Shown: positions 1 through 9,536, counted from the first letter of the stretch. The stretch: 20,499 nucleotides of DNA from Coptodactyla brooksi (GCA_033557675.1 JAWQRM010000678.1:1-20499), one strand, 5' to 3'. The notes: generated from the sequence alone by a model not told the origin. Translations and numbers: made by a program.

Positions 1-47
1 TATATATACTTATATATTTTATATATACATATATATATATATATACT

Positions 48-84
<37 letters not shown>
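1..84. repeat. (TA)n microsatellite
   Basis: Almost pure alternating TA, with a few interruptions (ctta, ttttata) in the first half and an uninterrupted TA run from about 53 to 84. It directly adjoins a small element with a TA-flanked terminal inverted repeat. Confidence 0.95.
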
Positions 85-88
<4 letters not shown>

Positions 89-194
89 GTTGAAAATTAA
101 AAACAAAAGTGGTTAGTATACGCAATATCAAAGTGGAAAACATTTTACTGTTAAGGGAGCACTGACAAAGTTACTACTTACGACACCCTGTATA
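79..194. mobile_element. Small TIR element or MITE fragment
   Basis: The left end reads tatatagggtgttg (79-92). The right end reads cgacaccctgtata (181-194), whose reverse complement is tatacagggtgtcg, a 12 of 14 match. The 116-bp interior has no coding content. Short elements with TATA-CAGGGTGT ends are frequent in insect genomes. A further half-site, acagggtgtt, occurs at 481-490 with no partner visible, so that one may be a solo end. The boundary inside the TA microsatellite is ambiguous, and I cannot assign a superfamily. Confidence 0.5.
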
Positions 195-644
195 CTATTC
201 TATATCACAGCGCTACAAAAAAAATCCGCCTACAATTAATTCACACTTATTAATTTGGCTAACAAAATGAATACATAGAATAAATTCCGCCATTATTATT
301 TTATCTATCTTTGACGTACCGGATTTGTTGTCGTTTCCTGTTTTCTTTTGTTTGTTTTGAAAAAAAATCAATTTTATTTTCCTATTCAGTTGGTTTTCAT
401 TTCCGTTTCAATTTATAAATATAATTCAATGAATATTCATATCGTGAAATTCAGCTTTATATTAAAATATGCAAGCAAATACAGGGTGTTAAATTTTGGA
501 TGCAATTTCTTTGGCAATTTCAAAGTTAATTGATTTAACTCTCCTCTATCTTAACATTGGTGAATTTTATACTACTTTTTTAAAACGCAATATTTTATGA
601 AGCTTGGCATCGTCAGGCAATTGGAGTGGTAAGTTTTTATAACA
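195..644. other. Non-coding, within hth intron 2
   Basis: AT-rich sequence with no recognisable gene. The only notable item is the lone terminal-repeat-like string acagggtgtt at 481-490, similar to the ends of the element at 79-194. The short open frame at 348-533 lacks an ATG start and any family resemblance. Confidence 0.5.
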
Positions 645-647
645 TAT

Positions 648-1167
648 ATAAAATAGCTAGAACGGAGGTTAAACAGAGAATCAAAATTGCTAAATAAAAC
701 TCGTAGGCAGAGTTTGGACAAAAAATGCAAAACAATTGCAGAGAAAATCAAAAACTATCCTACGGAATATTAAAACAATTGTAACCAAAAACGAAAAAAA
801 ATACGTGGATTGAAAAATATAAAAGATAAAGAAGGAAACATATTAAGAGAAGAAAAGGATATAATGGAGAGATGGAGACAATACTTTGAAGAATTCACAA
901 AAATAACAAAAGTAAGAAGTACGAAAGAAGAAAACCAAACAATACACGGTGACGAAGAAAATATCACACTAATAAGTAACGCAGAACTCAGAAAAGCAGT
1001 TAGCAAGCTGAAATTAGGAAAAGCAGCTGGCGAAGACATGGTCACGGCTGAAATGATTAAATGTATGGGTGATAAAGGCAATAATAACCTATTACAACAT
1101 CGCCAGGAAAAAGGAAATCCCAAATGAATGGAACCTAGAAATAATCATGCCTATATACAAACTAGCA
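648..1167 (+). pseudogene. Non-LTR retrotransposon reverse transcriptase relic, N-terminal part
   Basis: This is a decayed piece of the linker between endonuclease and reverse transcriptase, plus the start of the RT domain, of a non-LTR (LINE-type) retrotransposon. It can be read only by switching frames. Frame A (from about 648) gives RENQKLSYGILKQL. Frame B (810-1095) gives KDKEGNILREEKDIMERWRQ, then an RKAVSKLKLGKAAGEDMV stretch, the family's usual 'KLKNGKAPGEDGI' block. Frame C (1097-1161) gives IPNEWNLEIIMPIYK. At least two frameshifts and two in-frame stops (near 695-710) separate these blocks. No endonuclease is seen upstream, so the copy looks 5' truncated. Reading is interrupted immediately after PIYK and resumes at 1616 with KGDIKDYSNYRRITL. 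The element lies opposite to hth inside its intron 2. I am confident of the RT class but do not assign a clade. Confidence 0.85.
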
Positions 1168-1170
1168 GAT

Positions 1171-1614
1171 GTGACATCGCACATGACTTTCTCTTACGCC
1201 GACCCTGGTTTATAACTCAGTTTATAACTGAGAACTGTTGATTTTAAGCATATACTATCCTTATAGTTCTTTACTCAGAATTTTATGTAAATTACAAAAA
1301 TATATTTTATTACAAAGGGTTGTAAAAACATCAAAAAAGTTTTAGGTTAAGTACCTCAATCGTATGGACAATTTTTACGAAATCCTTATTGTGACCAGAT
1401 TATATAATAATTAGCTTGTATGTAAGGTATTGTTTTAATCAGTCTAATGTGGCAGTCTAAAAACGACTTACGGACGGGTGGAGGGACAGACGGACCAACC
1501 ACAAAAAATAGCATAGATGACGAATTAGACTACAAATAGTCTAATTCATCAAGGTCCATCAAAAGCTCGACATCCATTTTTTGCGAATGCAATACTTTCT
1601 CTTAAGAGAAAATG
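1171..1614. mobile_element. Insertion of about 445 bp splitting the RT relic
   Basis: The RT reading stops after PIYK (1161) and continues as KGDIKDYSNY from 1616, so this block was inserted after the retrotransposon landed. Flanks are weakly repeated: aaactagcagat (1159-1170) against aaaaggagat (1615-1624), possibly a decayed target-site duplication; the residual LADV codons at 1162-1173 may be a mutated copy of KGDI. Inside are two clean hairpins: 1216-1232 (7-bp arms, 3-nt loop) and 1518-1551 (14 of 15 pairs, 4-nt loop). An 11-bp direct repeat, actttctctta, sits near both ends (1186-1196 and 1594-1604). There is no open frame. It is probably a non-autonomous element of unknown family. Confidence 0.6.
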
Positions 1615-1615
1615 A

Positions 1616-2575
1616 AAAGGAGATATAAAAGACTACTCAAACTATAGAAGAATAACACTAACAAGTACACCAGGAAGAAAGTACTTACAAGAATACTAGA
1701 AATTTGAAACCACATTAGAAGGTACACAATATGGTTTCAGAAAAGAAAGAAGCACACAAGACTTAATATTCATAATTAGACAACTAGGGGAATGACTAGT
1801 AAGAAAAGGAAAAGAAATACCTATATGCTTCATAGGTCTTAAATAAGTCTTCGGTACGGTGAGAAGAGAAGATGTATGGTAGAGTCTGGAAAGAAGGAGG
1901 ATATAAAGAGGAATGATAGAGTGGATCAAGGCGCTGTAAAAAAATAACAAGAAAAAAGTTAGAATCCCTAACGTAGAACATAATAAACTTGGAACACAAA
2001 TAGATCTAAAACAAGGATGTGTATTGAGCCGATTGGGAAATGGGAAATTGGGAGTGGGAAATTGGAAAATGAAAGCAGTCTCCGTATAAGAATTAATGTT
2101 CGCAGATCACATGATATTGATAGCAGAATCAGAAGAGATATTACAACAGAATCTAAAGCTATATCAAGAGTATACAAAGTATACAAAAATGTTGTCAGAC
2201 CAACATTAACACATGGTAGTGAATCATGGACAACCATGATTAGAATTAAAAGCAAAGTCACGATCACAGAAATGAGATTTTTAAGAAAGCTAGGGGGAGT
2301 AACGAGAAGAGATAGAATTAGAAACATGACAATTACAAGACAGCAAAATATTAGACCAGTCGAAATAATCATTGAAGAGAAGCAGAGATCAGAGAATAAG
2401 AAAGAAGATTTTAAAACAAAAACAGAAGGCAAAAACAGAATAGGCAGACTCTGGAAAACCTGGAAGGGTGCAGATCTACAAGGCAATGGAAACAATGAGT
2501 ATTAGATGGAGTGAAGCTAAGCAACTGGGCCAGAACAGGAAACTATGGATGTTGAAAATAAAAGAAGTAACATAA
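1616..2575 (+). pseudogene. Non-LTR retrotransposon reverse transcriptase relic, palm to C-terminus
   Basis: This continues the relic at 648-1167. One frame gives KGDIKDYSNYRRITL (from 1616), QYGFRKERSTQDLIFIIRQL (from 1727, the conserved YGFR...ST block), then FIGLK*VF where an intact family member has the first catalytic aspartate region, and LKQGCVLS (about 2012). The YxDD-type box at 2099-2110 reads FADH instead of FADD, so the active site is lost. After LQQNLKLYQEYTK the frame jumps and a piece is deleted. The C-terminal block (about 2180-2400) then reads VVRPTLTHGSESWTT and RRDRIRN, followed by SIRWSEAKQLGQNRKLWM near 2500-2556. Several internal stops, frameshifts and the D-to-H change make this a dead copy. 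The open frame at 2017-2505 is part of this relic, not a gene. Confidence 0.88.
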
Positions 2576-2739
2576 ATCTAGTAAAATATAAAAGAAGTTG
2601 TGGGCCAAATTATTTTTTTTAGTTTGGAAATAGACTTATAATGTCTAAACTAACAGTCTAGTTACTTAACACAGTTAGATTATTCCTGGGACATTTTCTA
2701 CTATAAAAAATAAACAAAACCTAAGAAAATATCGAACCG

Positions 2740-3240
2740 CTGAGGTCAAAGCTCGGGTCGAACCCCTTCCGAGCGCCCTCTCGTGTATCGATTACGAACA
2801 ATTTTCTTAATGGTGGGTCGGGCCGAGGAGAAAGAGCTGGCGATAAATAATAGGGAGGATTTTTTTATCGGTTCGGAATTTTATTCCTCGGCTCCCCGCT
2901 GTTTGGAATCGCGCGACGAAGCGCAGGCGAAAAACAGAGGAGAGCCAGAGCAAAAGGCCGAAAAAAAAAACGACAAAGACGCGCGAGCCGAGTATGGACT
3001 CGGCCAATACACACTTAAGATAGCGGGCTGTGGCGGCTCAGCAAGACAACTATCGCAGCGTCTCGAATGGTGTCCTCCTATGACCCGTAAATTACTCTGT
3101 GGATGGCACGCCATAAATAAATCGACCAACATTTATGAATGCGGCTCACCAACAAGGCTACGACGACCCATGTGCCCGGGAACGACGACTACGATAGCGC
3201 CACTCGGCGGTGACGATCCGAAATAAATGACATGCAACCA
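2740..3240. other. CpG-rich non-coding island in hth intron 2
   Basis: The sequence becomes markedly richer in G+C and CpG than its flanks (for example gaatcgcgcgacgaagcg near 2907 and acgacgactacgatagcg near 3181). An open frame of about 140 codons spans 2809-3226 from an ATG, but the translation is low in hydrophobic pattern, resembles no family I know, and open frames of this size are expected where stop codons are diluted by GC. AT-rich boxes such as gccataaataaatcg (3111-3125) and catttatgaatg (3129-3140) lie inside the GC-rich DNA and resemble homeodomain or Abd-B/Cdx-type sites. It could be an enhancer, an internal promoter, or a fragment of an unknown repeat. The island itself is plain to see; its function is inference. 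Confidence 0.45.
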
Positions 3241-3392
3241 GACGCCTCAACATCCAAAAGTGAAATGACAAAACAAAAAACGCCACACAATATCCCTATG
3301 TGTTGTCTGGTTCCGTCCGCATCCAGGGCATTTTTTTATTTGAAGTTTAATAAAATATAATAGAAACCTCTTTATCTTGCTCTCTGAATATT

Positions 3393-3439
3393 ATTTACAG
3401 ACGTTTCGCACCATTCGAAGTGCATCATCAGTTGTAAAT
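3393..3439 (-). ncRNA. Hammerhead-ribozyme-like hairpin (Penelope-type relic), probably degenerate
   Basis: On the minus strand the order is: ATTTACA (3439-3433), an unpaired A, CTGATGA (3431-3425), a stem GCAC/GTGC (3423-3420 with 3411-3408) closed by an 8-nt loop, GAAA (3407-3404), CGTC (3403-3400), and TGTAAAT (3399-3393), which pairs perfectly with the first ATTTACA. This is the hammerhead arrangement of stem I, CUGAUGA, stem II, GAAA and UH cleavage site, and such motifs are known from Penelope-like elements. Two deviations matter: an extra T after CTGATGA and a bulged A before it. Stem III would be only the palindrome ACGT, so activity, if any, would need a dimer. Treat it as hammerhead-like, not as a proven ribozyme. 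Confidence 0.35.
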
Positions 3440-3501
3440 AGCTCAAGTAACAAATAAAATGTATTCCCTTCATGTAAATGTGTTTATTTATTACTTGAGC
3501 T
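3440..3501. repeat. Inverted repeat abutting the hammerhead-like motif
   Basis: The left arm 3440-3458 begins agctcaagtaa. The right arm 3483-3501 ends ttacttgagct. The arms pair at 18 of 19 positions across a 24-nt spacer. The left arm starts at the base after stem I of the hammerhead-like hairpin ends, so both probably belong to one retroelement terminus. Confidence 0.75.
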
Positions 3502-3812
3502 TAATAACTTAATAACTTTTTGATTAACTTTATTCTTAATAACGAAAAAGCACCTTTTTAATATTTCTGGTGAGTAAGGTATTAATATTAACTATGGAAA
3601 GGAGTAAAATCTCCACTAGAACTGGACGTAACCATCAATCTTTTAGGTTCTACGTGAAAAATGAATTTAAGCTGATTGCCAAGACGTCACATTGCACTTT
3701 ATTTTCATATGTGTGTGTGGTTATGTCATCATTAATTCCGAAAGCTTGTATGTATTTAACCCTGCTGTTTTCCTTAGTTTTACTATACACTTGTAGTCCT
3801 TCGCGTCACAGT

Positions 3813-3840
3813 GATATATATATATATATATATATATATA
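3813..3840. repeat. (AT)n microsatellite
   Basis: An uninterrupted alternating AT run following gtg and ending at gcatac. The short open frames crossing it are artefacts of the repeat. Confidence 0.95.
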
Positions 3841-3873
3841 GCATACATGCATATATAGCTTGAAATTAATAAC

Positions 3874-3927
3874 GGAGAATTGTGGATATGGAATTGTGGG
3901 AATTGTGGAGTTGTGGGAATTGTGGGG
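3874..3927 (+). repeat. Minisatellite of GGAATTGTGG-type units
   Basis: About five imperfect tandem copies of a unit of 8 to 12 bases close to ggaattgtggg (ggagaattgtgg, atatggaattgtgggaatt, gtggagttgtgggaattgtgg). The copies differ mainly by small indels, typical of replication slippage. Confidence 0.85.
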
Positions 3928-4139
3928 CACATGTTGCTACGTGTGCTACATGTTTAACAAGTATACATAAAGTAGTCCAAATATCTAATAATAATATCTA
4001 AAGGAACATCTAAACTGTTCAACAATCGGCTACTGACATACGTCATCATCTTTGTTTGCTCAACTTCGGTTTATCATTGAAAATTATTAATCATACAAAT
4101 GAAGAAATGACAGACATACGTTTCACGTCTGGACGAGCG

Positions 4140-4515
4140 AACTGGGTTCCATCATAAATTTCCATAACGACGCTATTACAACATCTAGAAACCAACAAAC
4201 CTATCCATGCAAAGTTTGGGTTGGTATCGTTGGGGATTATGTACTAGGCCAATATTTTTAACAGCTAAATTGAATTGATAAAATTCTAGGCACTCTTTGG
4301 AGGAAGATTTGCCATTATTACTTGAAAACGTTCCATTGGAAACACGCCTAATCTTATGGTTCCTGCATGATGGTGCACCTGCCTATTTTAACATTATTGC
4401 TAGAGAATTCTTCCCTGATTGCAACCTATGAGGCTTTTCTTGTGGGGACACCTAAAAAATCACATATTTCACAGTAGAAATATTCTGCTATAGGATAATG
4501 AAGAGGAATCACTAC
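4140..4515 (+). pseudogene. IS630/Tc1-mariner superfamily transposase relic
   Basis: A decayed DDE transposase is readable in pieces. VWVGIVGDYVLG runs from 4214. After a frame change and two stops, a longer open piece (4297-4420) contains LEEDLPLLLENVPLETR, WFLHDGAPAYF (HDGAPA from 4366) and AREFFPD. A deletion then removes most of the segment carrying the usual RSPDLNPLD block, and reading resumes in another frame as LFLWGHLKNHIF (4434-4469), followed by a stop and DNEEESL. The HDGAPAH and SPDLxPxDFFLWG blocks are hallmarks of the abundant insect transposases often labelled Tc3- or mariner-like. The third catalytic aspartate is lost in the deletion. I could not find convincing terminal inverted repeats. 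It lies antisense to hth in intron 2. Confidence 0.8.
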
Positions 4516-6205
4516 AATAATCCTTGATTCTGGAATCCTTGAACTTTGCAATGTAAGTTAATGTTAAATGTTGTAATAAAAATCTTATTAATTTGTTATC
4601 TACGAGATATTTCAATTTATACATAACTTTTAACTTTTGCCAACTGTAACTTTTTAACGAAGCAGTTTAAGACATAGACTTATTACCAATTTTTGCCTCA
4701 TTTTGGGTTGCAGAATATGCTCCTGAAGTTTGTCCAAAATGTACTGTTACTTCCTGTGCTTTAAGAATTTGATTAAATTCTGTCAATATAGGTATAACGA
4801 AAATAGTGCTTTTTAAATAGCACAGTTTTTCAAATTGTTTTTTATGCTTACATTTTTCAAGGACAACAAATAATGTAGCATCGGTAAGTGTAAAGCTTGT
4901 TTAGTGAAAAAATCATAAAGTAGCAAGCTTCTTTTTGCATAACTTTTAATTGGATTATTCACCTGTTGGTTGTTGTTTGCTATATCTGGTCTGCTTTTCA
5001 GTTTTATTAGCTTTGCCTTTAATTTAGAACTTTCAATGAGGTACCTTGTCCTGGAACTAGTTCCTTTCCAAAGCTCCTTGCACTTGTTTCGTATAAGCTC
5101 TCCTTAATGAGTATTTCATTCAATGCGTCATTCATTTATGATCTGTAAGTACATATTTAGGGAGTGATTTTGCGATTCATATGTCCCAAGCCTTTGAAGA
5201 TTTTTTTCAAGAGACGTTTTCATATCAATTTCGAACACCATGTTAGATTATTTATTACAGTTAGGTGTTGTCTCCTAACAAACAAGTTTATATTTAATAC
5301 TGAACACAATAATCACGTATATACCAATTGTATGATTTCTTAAATCCAGACCTTTCAATTCTGGATGTCACATCACACATGGTTGCGTATTACAATTGGC
5401 ACATCTTCTATTAGTACGTTAACTGCATTGCAATTCACCGCATACCTATTTTATTGGTGCATAGGGGTGGCCTAAGACTCCTGCAGTAGTCAAAGTGTTA
5501 ATGCAGGCAGCTAGCTGTTGTTCGAGGAGATTGTAAAATCACCACCCAACCCACTCCAAATATTAACTGTAAGTGTGTATTGCAAACCAGATTCCATTAT
5601 CGCGTGTGGGTTTTCTTTACATCATGGATGGTTAATATGAAAATTCATAATAGTATTATTAGAAAAGTTGAATAGAGCGTCAGCTGGAAATTTGTCGAAC
5701 ACAAATCTTATTCCAGAATGTTAGCTTTTTATTCAGGATGTTACTAGATCTCTGCTAAACCTGTTTCAAGCCTGCCAAGAGCAGCAGTACTATTTCTCAT
5801 AAAAACAAATGTTTTTGTTAGATACTGTACATTTTATGCTGTTTATTTATTTTTAGGTTACTTTTTAGCCAACCATAAACTCTGCGATACCATGTATGTT
5901 CAAAACAAAGCCTGTGTTGTCTGTGAATTAAATGTGTCCGAATCTGTGTATTAACACAGACTCAAAAAAAAATCTGTATATTAGTGTTAAAAAATGTTAA
6001 ATGAGACGTTAACACAGTAGTCAAACAATAATAATGAAATAGGCAAAGGAAGACAGTTGTTTGCTTATGTTACTTTCATTTATGTTTTGCTGCTCATGAA
6101 ACCTTTCGTGTATTACTTTATTTGAATTATTAATCACTAAAGTAACATTTTAAGTGACACTTGGTTTATTTGTATTAAGTACCATTAAATTAGATTTTTA
6201 GACGT
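4516..6205. other. Non-coding intron 2 sequence, nothing recognised
   Basis: About 1.7 kb with no credible open frame, no RNA gene and no conserved protein block that I can recognise in any frame. It may contain undetected eroded transposons: 5340-5560 is slightly less AT-rich than its surroundings. Confidence 0.5.
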
Positions 6206-6233
6206 CAGTAATTACTATAAGTAGTAATTACTG
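6206..6233. repeat. Perfect 12-bp inverted repeat with TAATTA cores
   Basis: cagtaattacta (6206-6217), loop taag, tagtaattactg (6222-6233). Each arm contains a TAATTA homeodomain-type core, and a further copy, cagtaatta, follows at 6239-6247. It could be a paired homeodomain site or just a slippage product. It lies in hth intron 2. Confidence 0.7.
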
Positions 6234-6862
6234 TAAGTCAGTAATTAAAAAAAATTGATCGCTTTTAGCACATAATAGGATTAGGTGCCTAAGCCTAGCC
6301 GATATATATTTGAAGTATTGATCTAAATCCAACGTTCAAAACAAAACATTCAGTTGTTTGTTTTAACTAGGATGATAATTGTCAATTTTTAAATTTACTT
6401 GCAAACATATCTTTATCTTATTGAAACATTTATAATCCAAATACAAACTGTATTTGTACCATTTATATTACAATTATAATTTTGTCGATATAATATACCT
6501 TCAATGTTATTGGAACATTTTGAGACAATAACAAAATTGGAAATATTAGTCAAATAGGAGATTTGATCAACTACACGGATTTTTCTTTTATTTCGTGGGC
6601 TGTAGAAGTCCAATCGTCCAAGTATGAAATGGACTTGCTGAATGAAGTCAACGACAATTCAGAACTGCTTGAACTTGATCATAAGTGGTGACCAATCGTT
6701 CCAATGGAAGCTTCCTAAAGCGCCAAAAGTGAAACAGTTTTCTCAGAGTTGAATGTCAATAAGGAGTATTAGCTGGAAGCTTTTTATGACATTTGCGTAT
6801 AACAGTCCCAAGAAAATGGCAGGATTTGTTGTTAAATAACTCAAGGATTTCAAGGATTTTCG

Positions 6863-6945
6863 TATTCGCCAGACATGAAACCCCCTGCTACATCTACCTG
6901 TTCCCGACGATAAAAGAACCATGGAAGGGCTGAAGGAGCTAAAAG
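6863..6945 (+). pseudogene. Mariner-like transposase C-terminal relic
   Basis: YSPDMKP (6863-6883) is followed, after a frame shift of two bases, by PCYIYLFPTIKEPWKG (6883-6930) and a stop. This matches the layout YSPDLAPxDxxLFPxLKExLKG near the end of mariner-type transposases. The catalytic third aspartate (the D of P[SC]D) is replaced by tyrosine. Upstream sequence to about 6600 has no other block I can align. The relic is short and the identification rests on this one motif. Confidence 0.55.
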
Positions 6946-6949
6946 CCAT

Positions 6950-8540
6950 ACGAAGAATTGTGTTGAAGAATGTTTGATGAAACCTCGTGGATGGTTACCA
7001 TGGGTTTCATTTAAATAAATTGTTTTTTCAATTTTTTTTGAAGATATACATTTTTAATTTACACTTGGATTACGTTGGAAATCCCAAAATAACAGCATGC
7101 TTTAAGCATGTTGGATACCGCTGACTTGCGTCACATCACCGTCATTATACACATAAGCAAACATGGAATAGAATTGTTTTTATTGCCCAGGTTGATGTAG
7201 AGCAATTATTTTACAACGATAGTTTTTGTTTGGTTTTTATAAATGCTTCACTTAACTTTTGCCTTCTTTTCTAACTTCAACAATTTAAATCTCATATGGA
7301 TTACGAAACGATTTCTTATGAAACAGTACTAATTGGCAGTCAAAAGACATTTTCTACAATTAATTAAATAATATTACCCCTATCCCGTATTATAATTCTC
7401 GGTATACGCCGTAAAATGTGCACACAATGTAACTACAATATTCCTTTGTAGCCGACTGTAATTTAGTTTTCGTTATCTTATATTAAAGTACAAAAGCAGA
7501 GAATGGTGCATGTTTAATAAAAGTGGTAATTAAAAATGTGGACATGATGAAAAGTATTATTTATTTACGTGTATGATATATTAAATGTCATGACAATTAT
7601 CTGAAATATTCTATAAACCGTGATTTATTATTGTTAGTCTTTGTATAAAAAATATTTTAAGTGCTTTAAAAAATAACAGCATTAATTTGCCTTTGGATAA
7701 TTTTGTTTTCATATTATGCAAATAATTTTGTATGTTGTTTTCAATAAAAAAAAATAAATTTAAAAACATTGTTTTGCTTTTAAATACAATAATTAATTTT
7801 AAATAAAATTATAAAAATCACTGATTAAATATAGTTCGTTGAAAAAAAATTCTTGTTTAAAAGCATTTATTTAACATGGATTTATCTCAAACAGTCCATA
7901 CTAGTAGGCCTTGTTAAAACAACTGCCAGTCGGAATCCGTCGCTCGCCTACTTGACGGTTACCGTCGGGTAGCGTTAGCGGGTCTTTAAACTATGTATAC
8001 AGTTGTGTTTGTTTAAAACGTTAATATAACAGTTGCCTTTTCGAGGTGGTAGATAGATTAAAGCATTTTAGTGCGGATGTTTGGTAATAGTAGAAGTATT
8101 TTTATTAAAAAATGGTTAATAAGTGTACTTGATGCTTTATTGTTTAACTGAAGATTAGTGTATGTAAGTATCATGTAATATTTAATATTATTTAATTGGG
8201 GATGGTCTTCAAAGAAATTTAAATTAATTTTTAGTAAAAAGTGATGACTAAAGATGTTTTTGAAAAAAAAAACTGATCAGAGAAAAACACTTTATGTTAA
8301 TTGTAGGCTTTCCTAAAGAATAATGCTTACATCACCTGTGTATTGCTCAATATTCTGAGTAACAGTGTCACGTCATTCAAGGATATCTTTGATAACGTTA
8401 TTTTCCAAATGCAAACGTCTGTTTTTTATTACCCAATATCGTCTGCTCGTTAGAGAAGCGTCATCATTAAATTACAGTTTTTGAAATGAGGAAAAATAGG
8501 ATGGCCAATTATGAAATTGTGTGGCGAAAATTAACAACAG
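6950..8540. other. Non-coding intron 2 sequence next to exon 2
   Basis: Mostly very AT-rich. The exception is a small GC-rich patch at about 7920-7990 containing the imperfect palindrome gacggttaccgtc, which stands out against the surrounding A and T runs. No gene seen. On the minus strand this is the 5' part of hth intron 2. Confidence 0.5.
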
Positions 8541-8546
8541 ACTTAC

Positions 8547-8761
8547 CCATAGATTGCGTCTTTGTCTCTCTTTCCTACGTCGGGTACAGATCCACCCATA
8601 ACATGGTTTGCACCAGGATTGACATGGTTACCGTGGTACGCGTGCATGGGATGGTTGATAATTGGCGAATGGTGGATTCCTGGTATTGGTCTGTGGTGTG
8701 GGGGTTCGTACAAACCCCCAGTCGCTCCGTCCATGTACCCGGGGTGGATGCCATCATCATA
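8547..8761 (-). CDS. hth: homothorax (Meis family) coding exon 2, internal
   Basis: Homothorax is a TALE-homeodomain transcription factor that binds Extradenticle, brings it into the nucleus and acts as a Hox cofactor. This exon encodes 71 residues plus two bases of the next codon. It opens with YDDGIHPGYMDG, runs through a His/Pro/Gly-rich stretch with a RPIPGIHH segment, and ends in VPDVGKRDKDAIYG, the strongly conserved block just before the Meis/PKNOX N-terminal domain (HPLFPLL in relatives). The acceptor is CACAG before TAT (AG at 8763-8762), preceded by a T-rich tract. The donor is GG^GTAAGT (GT at 8546-8545), a near-perfect consensus in phase 2, as expected for the GGx codon before HPLF. 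Reading on would meet TAA two codons later, so this is an exon end. The frame joins MAQPR at 17468 in phase 0. The middle segment is insect-variable. Confidence 0.95.
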
Positions 8762-9106
8762 CTGTGTCGCGATCACAAAGAAATTCTATTTTAAAATTTC
8801 AGAAATCTGCTGAACTTTATATTTTTAATTCGCCAACGCGGTCTTTTTCACCAAATGGGTGAATTTCTTTCGTCATTTTTCGTAACATCAATTGATTCAA
8901 TTTTTCTTTTTCGAAATATCCTTCTCTCGTCACATTAAAATGCACTCTCGTTGCACGCCACTGGTGAAAAAGAGCGTCGCCATCTTTGTTGAGCACCCTC
9001 CAAGAACGTCGAAACATAACACCAACTGGCATGACAGAAAATAACTTTCAAAACTTTCAGAGCACACGTGGGGGATTTTTTTGATAGACTAAAAATAGTG
9101 TAGGCA

Positions 9107-9290
9107 CAAAATTTTGTTGTGCGCATTCATAATTCATTTTGAATACGTACGTAGATGTATACGATAACGCGTTGTTTGCTATAGAGTGACAAACAACATT
9201 TAACAGTGGCATAATTAACCAACCAACCTTAAATGATACTAAAACATCAAATTAACTGGTAAAGGTAACAACATATGAATTAATCAAAAG
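9107..9290 (+). repeat. Intronic duplication, copy A (partner 9676-9893)
   Basis: This starts with caaaattttgttgtgcgc and passes through tatagagtgacaaacaacat and catttaacagtggca to aaaacatcaaattaa. The same blocks occur in the same order about 570 bp downstream. No coding content. Confidence 0.85.
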
Positions 9291-9536
9291 GAAGCATACT
9301 AGAGAACTAAATTGGACATCTAATGTTAATAAAAGATAGTGAATATACAAGATAGTTAAATTCTTAAAGGTAATAATTTACATAAAGTTGTAGAAACACG
9401 AATAAAATTCTTAAATAGAATTTTTCAATTTAACGATCAAAATTAGAATACACTGCATTAGAGCGCATTTACTTCCTAAGATAAAATTATGATAAAAATC
9501 TTCCGGTTTGTTCTCTAAGATAAAATGAGGATAAAA

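Noticed and set aside
2745..2780. tRNA T-arm-like string gggtcgaaccc, possible SINE head
   Set aside because: There is no matching A box at the right distance and no cloverleaf can be formed.
2783..3226. 147-codon plus-strand frame
   Set aside because: The first codon is GTG, the translation has no recognisable domain, and the frame coincides with a GC-rich island where long frames arise by chance. It is kept only as a non-coding island.
6743..6949. 68-codon minus-strand frame
   Set aside because: It is antisense to the mariner-like relic, which explains the sequence better.
8486..8862. Plus-strand and other-frame open frames overlapping hth exon 2
   Set aside because: They are shadows of the exon on the opposite strand; only the minus frame gives the conserved RDKDAIYG block and proper splice sites.
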